DNA of 32,728 bases from Solirubrobacterales bacterium (GCA_019247075.1 JAFAPR010000096.1:1-32728); one strand, 5' to 3'. Shown: positions 7,663 through 14,834, numbered from the stretch's first letter. Made by a program: numbers and translations. The notes: generated by a model not told the origin, from the sequence alone.

Positions 7663-8280
7663 CTAGGCGATCCCGGCACGCCGACGGCCGTTCTGTTGCC
7701 CGCGGTCGCGCAAGACCCGGTCAACCATCCTGTAAGCCACCGCGTCGCCGGGAGTCATGAAATTGTCGCGCTCCATGTCGGCATGAAGGCGCTCGCGCTC
7801 CTGCCCCGTGTGGTTGGCGAGGATCTCTTCGAGCCGTTCCCGCAGCGCGAGTGCCTCGCGCGCGTGGATCTCGATGTCGGAGGATTGGCCTTGAAAGGCG
7901 CCGGTGGGTTGGTGGATGAGAACGCGGCCGTTGGGAAGGATCGCCCGCTTGTCGCGCGCGCCGCCCGCCAGGATGATCGCGCCCATCGACATCGCGATCC
8001 CGACGCAGATCGTCTGCACGTCCGGCTTGATGAACTGCATCGTGTCGTAGATCGCGAGCCCCGCGTAGACCTGTCCACCGGGGCAGTTGATGTAAAGCGA
8101 AATGTCCTTTTCGGGGTCATCCGCCTCCAGGTGAAGGAGTTGCGCGACGATCAGGTTTGCGACCTGGTCGTCTATCTCGCTGCCGAGAAATACCACCCGG
8201 TCGTTGAGCAGGCGGCTGTAAATGTCGAATGAGCGCTCCCCGCGGGCGCTCTGCTCGACCACCATCGGTACCAGTGGCAT
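7663..8280 (-). CDS. clpP: ATP-dependent Clp protease proteolytic subunit (paralog)
   Basis: The 205-residue protein has the full ClpP serine-protease triad: Ser98 in GIAMSMGA, His123 in [10 protein letters not shown] and Asp172 in ERDNFMTP, at the expected spacing. [18 protein letters not shown] is the handle/substrate-loop region. It begins [25 protein letters not shown] like housekeeping ClpP proteins, with GGAGGAG just before the ATG. No clpX or second clpP adjoins it, so it is an orphan copy whose ATPase partner must be encoded elsewhere. AMSMGA replaces the more common AASMGA. It is divergent from the AHSA1-ArsR operon, and one palindromic site lies only 32 bp from its start, so shared control is possible. 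Confidence 0.93.
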   Translation of the reverse strand: MPLVPMVVEQSARGERSFDIYSRLLNDRVVFLGSEIDDQVANLIVAQLLHLEADDPEKDISLYINCPGGQVYAGLAIYDTMQFIKPDVQTICVGIAMSMGAIILAGGARDKRAILPNGRVLIHQPTGAFQGQSSDIEIHAREALALRERLEEILANHTGQERERLHADMERDNFMTPGDAVAYRMVDRVLRDRGQQNGRRRAGIA

Positions 8281-8311
8281 TGCTCCTCCATTTCGTCGGT
8301 ATCGATAAACT

Positions 8312-8327
8312 GCAACCTTGAGGTTGC
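8312..8327. promoter_or_regulatory. Palindromic operator-like site 1 (probable ArsR box)
   Basis: GCAACCTTGAGGTTGC has 7-bp inverted arms and a 2-nt centre. It shares both half-sites (GCAACC/GGTTGC) with a second copy centred 36 bp away. It lies between the divergent clpP and AHSA1-arsR genes. ArsR-family dimers bind such dyads, and autoregulation by the arsR gene of this operon is the simplest reading; binding is inferred. Confidence 0.65.
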
Positions 8328-8347
8328 GCCGACATTAGCAGGAAAGC

Positions 8348-8363
8348 GCAACCATTAGGTTGC
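8348..8363. promoter_or_regulatory. Palindromic operator-like site 2 (probable ArsR box)
   Basis: GCAACCATTAGGTTGC repeats the half-sites of the first box with a 4-nt centre. It lies directly upstream of the ribosome site GAGAGGAG and the ATG at 8385, so a bound regulator would block transcription or early elongation of the AHSA1-arsR operon. Confidence 0.65.
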
Positions 8364-8384
8364 ATGTTCCGAGAGGAGATCGAG

Positions 8385-8810
8385 ATGGCGATCGAAGACG
8401 TGGCGGTCAGACGCGAAGTGATCCTCCCGGTCGATCGCAAAACGGCGTGGGCCGCACTTGAAGATCCGCAAGAACTGGCAACGTGGTTGGCCGATGAGGT
8501 AGAGATCGAGATTGAGGTCGGCGCCCAAGGATGGCTGCGCTGGGAGGACGGGGAGCAGCGCCATGCGAAGGTCGAGGAAGTCGAGCCGGGGCGTCGGATC
8601 GTGCTGCGGTGGTCAGAGAGCGACGGACCCGAGACACTCGTCGAGATGGTCCTCGACGATGTGTCCGAAGGGACGCGCCTTGTGGTGCTGGAGCTTCCCG
8701 TGGCCCGACTCGAGGCAGTGGCGACCCTTCTCGACCAGGGGCCTCGATTCTCCGGTGGTGCCGAGCTGCGCACGCGGCAAGGACCACAGATGGTCGCTGC
8801 CTTGGCGTGA
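8385..8810 (+). CDS. SRPBCC / AHSA1-type START-like protein
   Basis: The ORF track begins at ATG 8364, which abuts operator 2. The ATG at 8385 follows GAGAGGAG by 6 nt and is preferred, giving 141 residues. The sequence VRREVILPVDRKTAWAALEDPQELATWLADEVEIE is the classic first strand and helices of AHSA1 proteins. GWLRWEDGEQRHAKVEEVEPGRRIVLRW and MVLDDVSEGTRLVVLELP complete the helix-grip fold. It probably binds a hydrophobic ligand in the cytoplasm. The stop overlaps the start of arsR (GTGA), so the two are translationally coupled. Such AHSA1-ArsR pairs are common in Actinomycetota, and the START protein may sense or modify the inducer. Confidence 0.87.
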   Translation: MAIEDVAVRREVILPVDRKTAWAALEDPQELATWLADEVEIEIEVGAQGWLRWEDGEQRHAKVEEVEPGRRIVLRWSESDGPETLVEMVLDDVSEGTRLVVLELPVARLEAVATLLDQGPRFSGGAELRTRQGPQMVAALA

Positions 8811-9148
8811 GCGCGAGCGTCCCCCAGAGCAAACCCGCGGTCGGGGCCGTCTTCAGCGCGCTGTCTGACCCCACCCGGCGCCGGGTGATGGAGCTCCTAG
8901 CGCACCGGTCGTCGGTGACCGCATCCGGATTGGCTGGAGAGCTCCCGATCACTCGTCAGGCGATCGCCAAGCACCTCACGACGCTCGAGCAGGCGGGGCT
9001 CGTGCGCGCCGCCCACGAGGGCCGGGAGACGCACTACGAGCTCACCCCGGAGCCGCTTACCGGAGCCATGGAGTGGATGGCCCTCGCCGGGGCGCGATGG
9101 GACGAGCGGTTGGCGCGACTCGCACGAAGGCTGGCGCGGCAGGCGTAG
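8807..9148 (+). CDS. ArsR-family transcriptional regulator
   Basis: Starting at GTG 8807, which overlaps the AHSA1 stop, the 113-residue protein is almost only a winged helix-turn-helix. It contains VFSALSDPTRRRVMELLAHRSS, then VTASGLAGELPITRQAIAKHLTTLEQAGLV as the recognition region and EGRETHYELTPEPLTGAMEWM as the wing and dimer helix. No metal-binding cysteine motif (such as ELCVCDL) is present, so it is not an arsenic sensor of the classical type. This fits the AHSA1-linked group, whose ligand is unknown. It probably represses its own operon through the two GCAACC/GGTTGC boxes. Its last codons lie in a 23-bp tandem repeat. Confidence 0.9.
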   Translation: MSASVPQSKPAVGAVFSALSDPTRRRVMELLAHRSSVTASGLAGELPITRQAIAKHLTTLEQAGLVRAAHEGRETHYELTPEPLTGAMEWMALAGARWDERLARLARRLARQA

Positions 9149-9183
9149 CAACGCTGGCGCGGCAGGCGTAGCAACGCTGGCGC
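9130..9183. repeat. 23-bp tandem repeat, 2.3 copies, across the arsR stop
   Basis: The unit GCTGGCGCGGCAGGCGTAGCAAC occurs at 9130-9152 and 9153-9175 without mismatch, and an 8-bp partial third copy follows. The first copy contains the arsR stop codon. This looks like a replication-slippage duplication of the gene end and has no effect on the encoded protein. Confidence 0.9.
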
Positions 9184-9201
9184 CCGGCCCCGCTCAGGCC
9201 T

Positions 9202-10089
9202 CTAAACGGCGATCGGCGCCTTGCGTGCACTGCTCGAAGCGCCCACCGAGGCGATTACCACGAGCGCGATCCCGGCGAGCTCGCGCGAGCTGAGGGTCTG
9301 GCCGATCACGAGGAATCCGGCGAGCGCGGCCATCGCCGGCTCGAGACTCATGAGCACGCCGAAGACGTTGGTAGCGATGCGCCGGAGCGCCTCCATCTCG
9401 AAGGTGTATGGAATCGCCGAGGAGAGCATGCCGATGGCTGCGCCCAACAGCAGCGTGTGCGGCGCCAGCAACTGTGCCCCACCCTGCGCGACCCCGACCG
9501 GCAGGGCAACCATCGAGCCCACGGCCATCGCGATCGCAAGTCCGGTGCCGCCCGCGAATGCCTTGCCGACGCGCGCATTGATGAGGATGTACGCCCCCCA
9601 AAGGCAACCCGCCGCCAGCGCCAGAGCCACGCCGAGCGGGTCGAGGGCGTGAGCATCACCGCGCATCAGGGCGACTATCCCCGCAGCTGCGAGCGCCACC
9701 CAAAGAAGGTCAAGCCGGCGACGCGAACCGGTGATCGCGACCGCGAGCGGACCGACGAACTCGATCGTCACCGCGATGCCAAGGGGGATTCGCTGTATCG
9801 CCTCGTAGAAGGCCAGGTTCATCCCCGCGAGCACGAGCCCGAATAGGGCGGCGAGCAGCAGCTCGCTCCTGGTCCGCGCGCGCGGCCGCGGTCGCCAGAT
9901 GACCAGCAGGACGATGCTCGCCGATACGAGTCGCAGCAGCACGGCTCCCGCTGGCCCAACCTGCGCGAAAAGCGTGGTGGCCAGCGCGGAGCCGAACTGC
10001 ACCGAGGCGATAGCCCCGAGGACGAGCGCGGGCGACGGCGTGCGCGACAGTACTCCCTGGGCCGGGACCGAGGTTTGCACCGAAGCCAT
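9202..10089 (-). CDS. EamA/DMT-family exporter, RhtA-like
   Basis: The ATG at 10089 gives 295 residues with about ten hydrophobic helices in two EamA repeats. The second repeat reads SAIPYTFEMEALRRIATNVFGVLMSLEPAMAALAGFLVIGQTL. This closely follows the RhtA pattern (ALPYSLEMIALTRLPTRTFGTLMSMEPA), and FYEAIQRIPLGIAVTIEFVGPLAVA in the first half also matches. RhtA exports threonine and homoserine; substrate here is inferred only at the level of small amino acids or related metabolites. The extra 70 codons of the track ORF overlap the divergent YciI gene and are a shadow. It shares a 42-bp divergent region with that gene. Confidence 0.88.
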   Translation of the reverse strand: MASVQTSVPAQGVLSRTPSPALVLGAIASVQFGSALATTLFAQVGPAGAVLLRLVSASIVLLVIWRPRPRARTRSELLLAALFGLVLAGMNLAFYEAIQRIPLGIAVTIEFVGPLAVAITGSRRRLDLLWVALAAAGIVALMRGDAHALDPLGVALALAAGCLWGAYILINARVGKAFAGGTGLAIAMAVGSMVALPVGVAQGGAQLLAPHTLLLGAAIGMLSSAIPYTFEMEALRRIATNVFGVLMSLEPAMAALAGFLVIGQTLSSRELAGIALVVIASVGASSSARKAPIAV

Positions 10090-10120
10090 CGCTCGATCGT
10101 AGTGGGGGCGGGCAGGCGGG

Positions 10121-10126
10121 TAGACT
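10121..10126 (+). promoter_or_regulatory. -10 box for a leaderless YciI transcript
   Basis: TAGACT fits the TANNNT -10 pattern and ends 5 nt before GTG 10132, which has no ribosome site. This spacing is what leaderless actinobacterial mRNAs show. No good -35 element is seen. Confidence 0.4.
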
Positions 10127-10131
10127 CGCCT

Positions 10132-10422
10132 GTGGTGTTCTTCGCCGTCCGGCTCGAGCGCGGCGGTCCGTGGGACTGGTCGCGTGACCTGCGCGAGCAG
10201 GAGGGCTTTGGCGAGCATGCCCGGTTCATGGACTCGCTGGTCGACGACGGGTTCATCGTGCTCGGTGGTCCGCTCGGAAGCGACCGCGAGATCCTCCACG
10301 CCATCTCAGCCTCCTCCGAGAAAGACGTCCGCGCGCGCCTTACCGAGGACAGCTGGGCCCAGAACGGAATGCTGACAATCAAGTCGGTGGAGCCCTGGAC
10401 GATCCTGCTCGACGGACGGTAG
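10132..10422 (+). CDS. YciI-like protein
   Basis: Two GTG codons, 10132 and 10135, can start the gene; both give a protein of about 96 residues. VFFAVRLERGGPWDWSRDLREQEGFGEHARFMDSLVDDGFIVLGGPLG is the YciI ferredoxin-like fold. It has the conserved H-x-x-F-(M)-x-x-L and the G-x-(L/V)-x-x-G-G-P segments; the histidine (HARF) is the family's proposed catalytic residue. Actual reactions are known for few members. The last part, GMLTIKSVEPWTILLDG, is the usual edge strand. It is divergent from the RhtA-like exporter and followed 104 bp later by the catabolic island. Confidence 0.85.
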   Translation: MVFFAVRLERGGPWDWSRDLREQEGFGEHARFMDSLVDDGFIVLGGPLGSDREILHAISASSEKDVRARLTEDSWAQNGMLTIKSVEPWTILLDGR

Positions 10423-10513
10423 ACAGTCCAGAGAACGCGGCCTGGCGAATCAGCTTTGCGCCCCGCTCCAACCTCGTGAACGCAATCGAGCCTGCGTTCT
10501 GCGCATTTTTGCT

Positions 10514-10519
10514 TATAGT
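10514..10519 (+). promoter_or_regulatory. -10 element (TATAGT) of the SIS-ROK operon
   Basis: GCTTATAGT lies so that transcription would begin near GTG 10527 (7 nt between). The same 9-mer GCTTATAGT occurs before the ABC-transporter lipoprotein gene, also 8 nt from its start codon. No TTGACA-like -35 is found here, so an activator or a weaker promoter is likely. Confidence 0.5.
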
Positions 10520-10526
10520 GAGCACG

Positions 10527-11417
10527 GTGGGCTTGAATCGCGCAGAAACCGCCGCCATCGACGGAGAGGTACACAGCCAGCCGTCGATCTGGCGGCGCGC
10601 CGCGGCGCTGGCGGCCGGGGCCGATCTCCCTTCATCGGGGCAGCGGGTCGCGGTCATGGGCTGCGGCACGTCGCTGTTCGTGGCGCAGGCGATCGCGAAC
10701 TGGCGAGAGGGAAGCGGCCACGGATTGACCGATGCATTCACGCCTTCGGAGATGCCGCTGGGGCGCCGCTACGACAGCGTGATCGCGATCTCTCGGTCCG
10801 GCACCACGACCGAGGTGCTGCAGGCGTTGCGGTCGCTCCCGGAGAGCGACACATTCGCGATCACCGCCGTGGCGGAGAGCCCGCTTGCAGAGAACGTTGA
10901 ACACCTTGTCGCGCTGCCGTTCGCGGATGAGACCGCGATCGTGCAGACGAGGTTCTCGACCAGCGTGGTCGCGCTGTGGCGAGCCTATCTCGGCCACGAC
11001 GTCGACCGCCTCGCGGCGCATGCCGAAGCCAAGCTGACGGCGGGCTTGCCGGACTCGCTCACGACCTCAGAGCAGTTCGTGTTCCTCGGCCACGGGCCGG
11101 CCGTGGGGCTGGCCAACGAGGCATCGCTGAAGTTCCGGGAGGCGGCCCTCGCGTGGAGCGAGGCGTATCCGGCGATGGAGCTCCGGCACGGCCCCATCAG
11201 CGTTCTCGGGCCGAGGAGCCTGGTGTGGTCCCTTGGTGATTTGCCACAGGGGCTTGCGGAAGACGTCCTGGCCACCGGGGCATGTCTTCAGGTCGACGGC
11301 GGGGATCCGCTGCCTGAGATGGTGCGAGTGCACCGTGCCGCGATCGCGTTGGCCCGAGCGAAAGGGCTCAACCCGGACTGCCCGCCACGCCTCGAACGGT
11401 CGGTCGTATTACCGTAG
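10527..11417 (+). CDS. SIS-domain sugar-phosphate isomerase/deaminase or deglycase
   Basis: GTG 10527 is preferred over the track start at 10476 because it sits at the expected start point of a leaderless mRNA and gives the usual SIS N-terminus (RAETAAIDGEVHSQPSIW). The 296-residue protein has two SIS folds: GCGTSLFVAQA and AISRSGTTTEVL in the first, GHGPAVGLANEASLKFREAALAWSEAYPAMELRHGP in the second. Lys202, Glu205 and His221 match the catalytic Lys485, Glu488 and His504 of GlmS at identical spacing. The GlmS C-terminal Lys603 is replaced (RLERSVVLP). There is no glutaminase domain. This fits NagB-II/AgaS deaminases or FrlB/FraB deglycases. ROK kinase follows 22 bp later. Confidence 0.85.
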   Translation: MGLNRAETAAIDGEVHSQPSIWRRAAALAAGADLPSSGQRVAVMGCGTSLFVAQAIANWREGSGHGLTDAFTPSEMPLGRRYDSVIAISRSGTTTEVLQALRSLPESDTFAITAVAESPLAENVEHLVALPFADETAIVQTRFSTSVVALWRAYLGHDVDRLAAHAEAKLTAGLPDSLTTSEQFVFLGHGPAVGLANEASLKFREAALAWSEAYPAMELRHGPISVLGPRSLVWSLGDLPQGLAEDVLATGACLQVDGGDPLPEMVRVHRAAIALARAKGLNPDCPPRLERSVVLP

Positions 11418-11439
11418 AACCGCGGCGGGGCTGGTCGAG

Positions 11440-12366
11440 TTGGATAACCCGCGGGAGCGCGACGTTGAGGTTCTGGCCCTCGACATCGGTGGTACCAAGC
11501 TCGCCGCTGGGATAGTCGACAGGTCGGGCCGCGTTCGTGACCGGCGGGTCATCCCCACCGCCCGCGAGGATGGCGCAGATCGGGTGCTTGAGCGAGCCCT
11601 TTCGCTTGTTGAGGAACTCGTGGCAAACGAACGCCGGGCCGACCGGCTGCCCCTCGGACTGGGCGTATCGACGAACGGCCTCACGCGAGAGGACGGGGTG
11701 GACTTGGCGCCCGCGGTGCCCGGTTGGTCGCAGTTGCGCATCCCCGCTGCGCTGCATACGCGCTTTCCGCAGTTGCGGGCGACCATCATCAACGACGTGA
11801 AGGCCGCGACCCGAGCGGAGCTGGCGTGGGGCGCTCTGCACGGGGTCTCGGAGGGTCTCTACGTCAACCTGGGAACGGGGATTGCCGCGGGCATAGTGTG
11901 GAGAAGACAGGTGATCGAGGGCGCCCACGGCGCCGCCGGTGAGGTCGGCTACATCGTGCCCTCGCTCGAGGCGCTGGCCGATCGGCGTCCCGGGGCCGCC
12001 GTGCTCGAGGAACGCCTGGGAGGGCGGGGGGTCGAGGCGTGGACCGCGACCGAGCGAGGGAAAGCCATAAGCGCGCGGGAGCTGTTTGACAGTTCGAATG
12101 CCAGCCCGATCGAGCGCGAGACGCGCGAGCAGTTGATCGCCGAGATCGCGTTATGGGTCGCAAACGTCGCGATTGTGGTCGATCCCTCCCGCGTTGTCTT
12201 GGGTGGCGGCATGATCCAATCTGGCTCCGAGCTGTACCGGCGGACCGCGGAGATCCTGGGGGAGATAGCTCCGTTTCCGATCGAGGTCGTGCCCGCCCAC
12301 TTTGGCGCCGAGTCCGCGCTGCTGGGGGCGGGGGCGGTGGCACTCTCCGCCGAGCAAACCGGTTGA
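11440..12366 (+). CDS. ROK-family sugar kinase without the zinc motif
   Basis: From TTG 11440 the protein has 308 residues. VLALDIGGTKLAAGIVD (residues 11-27) is the phosphate-binding loop of ROK kinases. ATIINDVKAATRAELAWG carries the catalytic aspartate (about 119), LYVNLGTGIAAGIV is the second phosphate loop and VVLGGGMIQSG the C-terminal ATP segment. ROK kinases normally have GExGH followed by C-x-C-G-x-x-G-C-x-E to bind zinc. Here GEVGYIV has Tyr at 171 and the cysteines are absent. It should phosphorylate an imported sugar or sugar conjugate. The first codons have no DNA-binding domain, so it is a kinase rather than a ROK repressor. Co-transcribed with the SIS gene. Confidence 0.85.
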   Translation: MDNPRERDVEVLALDIGGTKLAAGIVDRSGRVRDRRVIPTAREDGADRVLERALSLVEELVANERRADRLPLGLGVSTNGLTREDGVDLAPAVPGWSQLRIPAALHTRFPQLRATIINDVKAATRAELAWGALHGVSEGLYVNLGTGIAAGIVWRRQVIEGAHGAAGEVGYIVPSLEALADRRPGAAVLEERLGGRGVEAWTATERGKAISARELFDSSNASPIERETREQLIAEIALWVANVAIVVDPSRVVLGGGMIQSGSELYRRTAEILGEIAPFPIEVVPAHFGAESALLGAGAVALSAEQTG

Positions 12367-12391
12367 CAGCGTGCGCGACTCTGCCTAAAGT
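12363..12391 (+). promoter_or_regulatory. Sigma70-type promoter of the GH27 gene, overlapping the ROK stop codon
   Basis: TTGACA (12363-12368), a 17-nt spacer and TAAAGT (12386-12391) form a near-consensus promoter. Its -35 box overlaps the TGA stop of the kinase gene. The implied 5' leader is about 75 nt and ends with GGAGGAG, 5 nt before ATG 12476. The alpha-galactosidase gene can thus be expressed apart from the SIS-ROK pair. Confidence 0.65.
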
Positions 12392-12475
12392 GGCTCGATC
12401 GCGCACAATCAGCGCAGCTTCGCTAAACGAGATGCAACGGCCTGTACGGAGACCCTGCGCGGTGGAGGAGGCCCC

Positions 12476-13888
12476 ATGAGAAGACTGACCCGTCGCCTGA
12501 CGCCAGCGCTCGTCTCACTCGCAGTGGTTTGTGGCGCGTTTGCCGTGAGCGGCGCGCCGTCTGCGCGAGGAGAGTCGCATCCGCCTCGGGGTACGGACCT
12601 GAAGCCGGTGCTCGGCTGGAGTACTTGGAGCTTCTTCAGGAGATCGTCGGATGCCGCCATCGACGAGGCGGCCGCCCGGGCCATGAAACAGAGCGGCCTT
12701 GAAGCGCGCGGCTTTCGGTACATCAATCAGGATGACTTCTGGTATCAGTGCCCGGGGCCACAGGGCCCGAACGTCGATCGCTATGGCAGGTGGGTGACCC
12801 GCGGCGCCAAATTCCCGCCAGGTCCTCATCGGGAGAATGGCATCAAGGTCGTGGCCAGCTACGTGCACAAGCTGGGGCTGAAGTTCGGCATCTACGTAAC
12901 GCCCGGGATCTCGCATCAGGCCGTTGCGAAGAACACGCGCATCCTAGGCACGCCTTACAGAGCCGATGAGATCGCCACCCGGAAAAAGCAGCTCAACTAC
13001 AACTGCGGCGGCATGATGGGCCTCAACTACCACAAGCCCGGCGCTCAGGCCTTCATCAACTCGATCGTGGACGAATTCGCCTCCTGGGGCATCGACTACA
13101 TCAAGCTCGACGGCATCACCGACGCCAACAAACCGGACATCAGGGCCTGGTCTGACGCGATCCGGCAATCGCACCGTCCGATGCAGCTCGACGTCACCGA
13201 GGGTCATTACACCATTGCGCTCGGTCCCACCCTCGATAAGTACGCGACCCAATGGGAGTACACATCCGACATCGAGAACTACGGCGGTAGGGGATTGACC
13301 GACTACGCCAATGTCGCATTGCGGTTTCACACCCTCGCGTTGTGGGAGCCGCGCTACGGCGGGCGGCGGTTCAAGGGCTACAACGACTTCGACTCGGTCG
13401 AGCTCGGCAACTGCAACGGCCCCGTTGGCTCCTCCAATCCCTTCGGCTCGGTCAGATACTCAAAGGGGGATGGGCTAACCCTTCCCGAACGAAAGACCGT
13501 GCTCAGCCTGTGGTCACTGGCGGCCTCGCCCCTAATCCTGGGCACCAACCTGACCAAGCTATGCAAGACTGATTTGAGACTGCTCAGAAACCGGGCGGTG
13601 CTCTCTGTCGAACAGGACGGGATCGACTCGTCGATGATCCTCGACAAGCGCGCGGAGAAAGTGATCGCGAAGAGAGAGCGCCACGGCGATGTCGTGGTCG
13701 GGCTGTTCAATACGACCAGCCACCGGGAGGTGATCTCGACCACCGCACCAGCCATCGGACTGCCCAAACGGCGGAGATACAGGCTGACCGATCTGTGGAG
13801 GCACAGCTCGATCAAGAGCGGCAGGAGAATCACGGCGAGCGTTCCCGCGCACGGCGTGGTGCTGTACCGCGTCACCCCTCGCAAATAG
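12476..13888 (+). CDS. Secreted GH27 alpha-galactosidase / alpha-N-acetylgalactosaminidase-like enzyme
   Basis: The 470-residue protein starts with a signal peptide (MRRLTRRLTPALVSLAVVCGAFAVSGAPSARG) and is probably exported. The GH27 barrel is marked by LGWSTWSFF, YINQDDFWYQ, GLKFGIYVTPG and IDYIKLDG, where Asp212 is the expected nucleophile. WEYTSDIENYG follows with Asp265 as likely acid/base, then DFDSVELGN and LWSLAASPLILGTNL. A C-terminal beta-domain (VVVGLFNTTSHREV ... HGVVLYRV) follows as in other family members. It should remove terminal alpha-linked galactose or GalNAc outside the cell. Several motifs deviate (GIYVTPG for GIYSDAG, YIKLDG for YLKYDNC), so specificity may be unusual. 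It has its own promoter and strong ribosome site. Confidence 0.88.
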   Translation: MRRLTRRLTPALVSLAVVCGAFAVSGAPSARGESHPPRGTDLKPVLGWSTWSFFRRSSDAAIDEAAARAMKQSGLEARGFRYINQDDFWYQCPGPQGPNVDRYGRWVTRGAKFPPGPHRENGIKVVASYVHKLGLKFGIYVTPGISHQAVAKNTRILGTPYRADEIATRKKQLNYNCGGMMGLNYHKPGAQAFINSIVDEFASWGIDYIKLDGITDANKPDIRAWSDAIRQSHRPMQLDVTEGHYTIALGPTLDKYATQWEYTSDIENYGGRGLTDYANVALRFHTLALWEPRYGGRRFKGYNDFDSVELGNCNGPVGSSNPFGSVRYSKGDGLTLPERKTVLSLWSLAASPLILGTNLTKLCKTDLRLLRNRAVLSVEQDGIDSSMILDKRAEKVIAKRERHGDVVVGLFNTTSHREVISTTAPAIGLPKRRRYRLTDLWRHSSIKSGRRITASVPAHGVVLYRVTPRK

Positions 13889-13918
13889 GACCGCTACGCT
13901 CGGGACGGCGTGGCGCGA

Positions 13919-14731
13919 TCAGGCCAGCTTTACCTCGATATGTGCCGCGCCAAAGGGGGCAAGCTGTGCTTCAGACGCCCCAGAATCGGTGACGATCAGG
14001 TCGACCGCGTCAATGTCGCAGATCTTGACGAACTTGACCTGACCGAGCTTCGTGTGGTCAGCGACCACGACAACTCGGGCGGCCCGGCGCACAAGCGCGG
14101 CGTTCGTAAGCGCTTCAGAGTCGTTGTGAGTCGTGCAGCCGGAGTTGCTGTCCACGCCGTCGACGCCGATGAACGCCAGGTCGATGTTGTAGTCCTGAAT
14201 CGTCCGCTCCGCAGCTGGACCGGACAGCTCAAAGGAAGCCGACCGCGCCATGCCGCCGGTAACCACAAGGCGAATGTTCGGGCGCAGCGCGAGTTCGGCG
14301 CCGATGTTGAGGGCGTTGGTCACCACGGTGAGATCGCGGCGTGTTGCCAGTGCCCGCGAGACCTCCATCGTGGTCGTTCCGCCGGTAAACCCGACCACCG
14401 CGCCATCCTCCACCAGGGCGGCCGCGGCCTGCCCGATTCGCCGCTTCTCCGGTGCCTGGCTAGTTTCCCGGTAACGGATCGGGAGCTCATAGCCACGATC
14501 CACGCGAACGGCTCCCCCGTGCGAGCGCAGCACGAGCCCTTGACTTGCAAGTTGGGCGAGGTCGCGGCGAACGGTGGCGCTCGAGACGGATAGCGCGGAC
14601 GCGAGTTCGTCGACGGCCGTCGTCGACTCCGGGTCCGTGAGATTGAGGATTGCACGCAGCCGCTCGACGCGATGCCGCGGTCGCGCGTATCTTGTCGCCC
14701 CGTCCTGACTGCTTCCCTTCATCTCGGCCAT
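13919..14731 (-). CDS. DeoR/GlpR-family transcriptional regulator
   Basis: The ATG at 14731 gives 270 residues; ATG 14722 is a close alternative. RVERLRAILNLTDPESTTAVDELASALSVSSATVRRDLAQLASQGLVLRSHGGA is the DeoR winged helix with its signature. The C-terminal DeoRC domain (VGFTGGTTTMEVSRAL, DLAFIGVDGVDSNSGCTTHNDSEA, VVVVADHTKLGQVKFVKI) binds phosphosugar effectors in this family. It is convergent with GH27 (30 bp between stops) and divergent from the ABC-importer operon, sharing its promoter region. It is therefore the natural local repressor of the importer and perhaps of the whole island, relieved by a sugar phosphate formed by the ROK kinase. That role is inferred from position. Confidence 0.9.
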   Translation of the reverse strand: MAEMKGSSQDGATRYARPRHRVERLRAILNLTDPESTTAVDELASALSVSSATVRRDLAQLASQGLVLRSHGGAVRVDRGYELPIRYRETSQAPEKRRIGQAAAALVEDGAVVGFTGGTTTMEVSRALATRRDLTVVTNALNIGAELALRPNIRLVVTGGMARSASFELSGPAAERTIQDYNIDLAFIGVDGVDSNSGCTTHNDSEALTNAALVRRAARVVVVADHTKLGQVKFVKICDIDAVDLIVTDSGASEAQLAPFGAAHIEVKLA

Positions 14732-14783
14732 CCGGCTCGGCTTCTTCCTCGGCAGAGCCGGCAAGCGCATCCTGCGGGTCGCA

Positions 14784-14834
14784 TATGCGCGTTGACACTC
14801 TGCATGAATGCGCTTATAGTAGTCTGAAATGCGC
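14784..14834. repeat. Three phased (A)TGCGC direct repeats in the DeoR/importer intergenic region
   Basis: ATATGCGC, GAATGCGC and AAATGCGC occur with 23- and 21-bp spacing, two helical turns, flanking both promoter hexamers of the lipoprotein gene. DeoR-family regulators often bind repeated sites, so these are candidate operators. TGCGC is short and common in GC-rich DNA, so chance cannot be excluded. Confidence 0.4.
14792..14820 (+). promoter_or_regulatory. Consensus promoter of the ABC-importer operon (leaderless)
   Basis: TTGACA (14792-14797), a 17-nt spacer and TATAGT (14815-14820) make a near-perfect sigma70-type promoter. The ATG of the lipoprotein gene begins 9 nt after the -10 box, so the transcript should start at or next to it and lack a leader. 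Confidence 0.75.
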
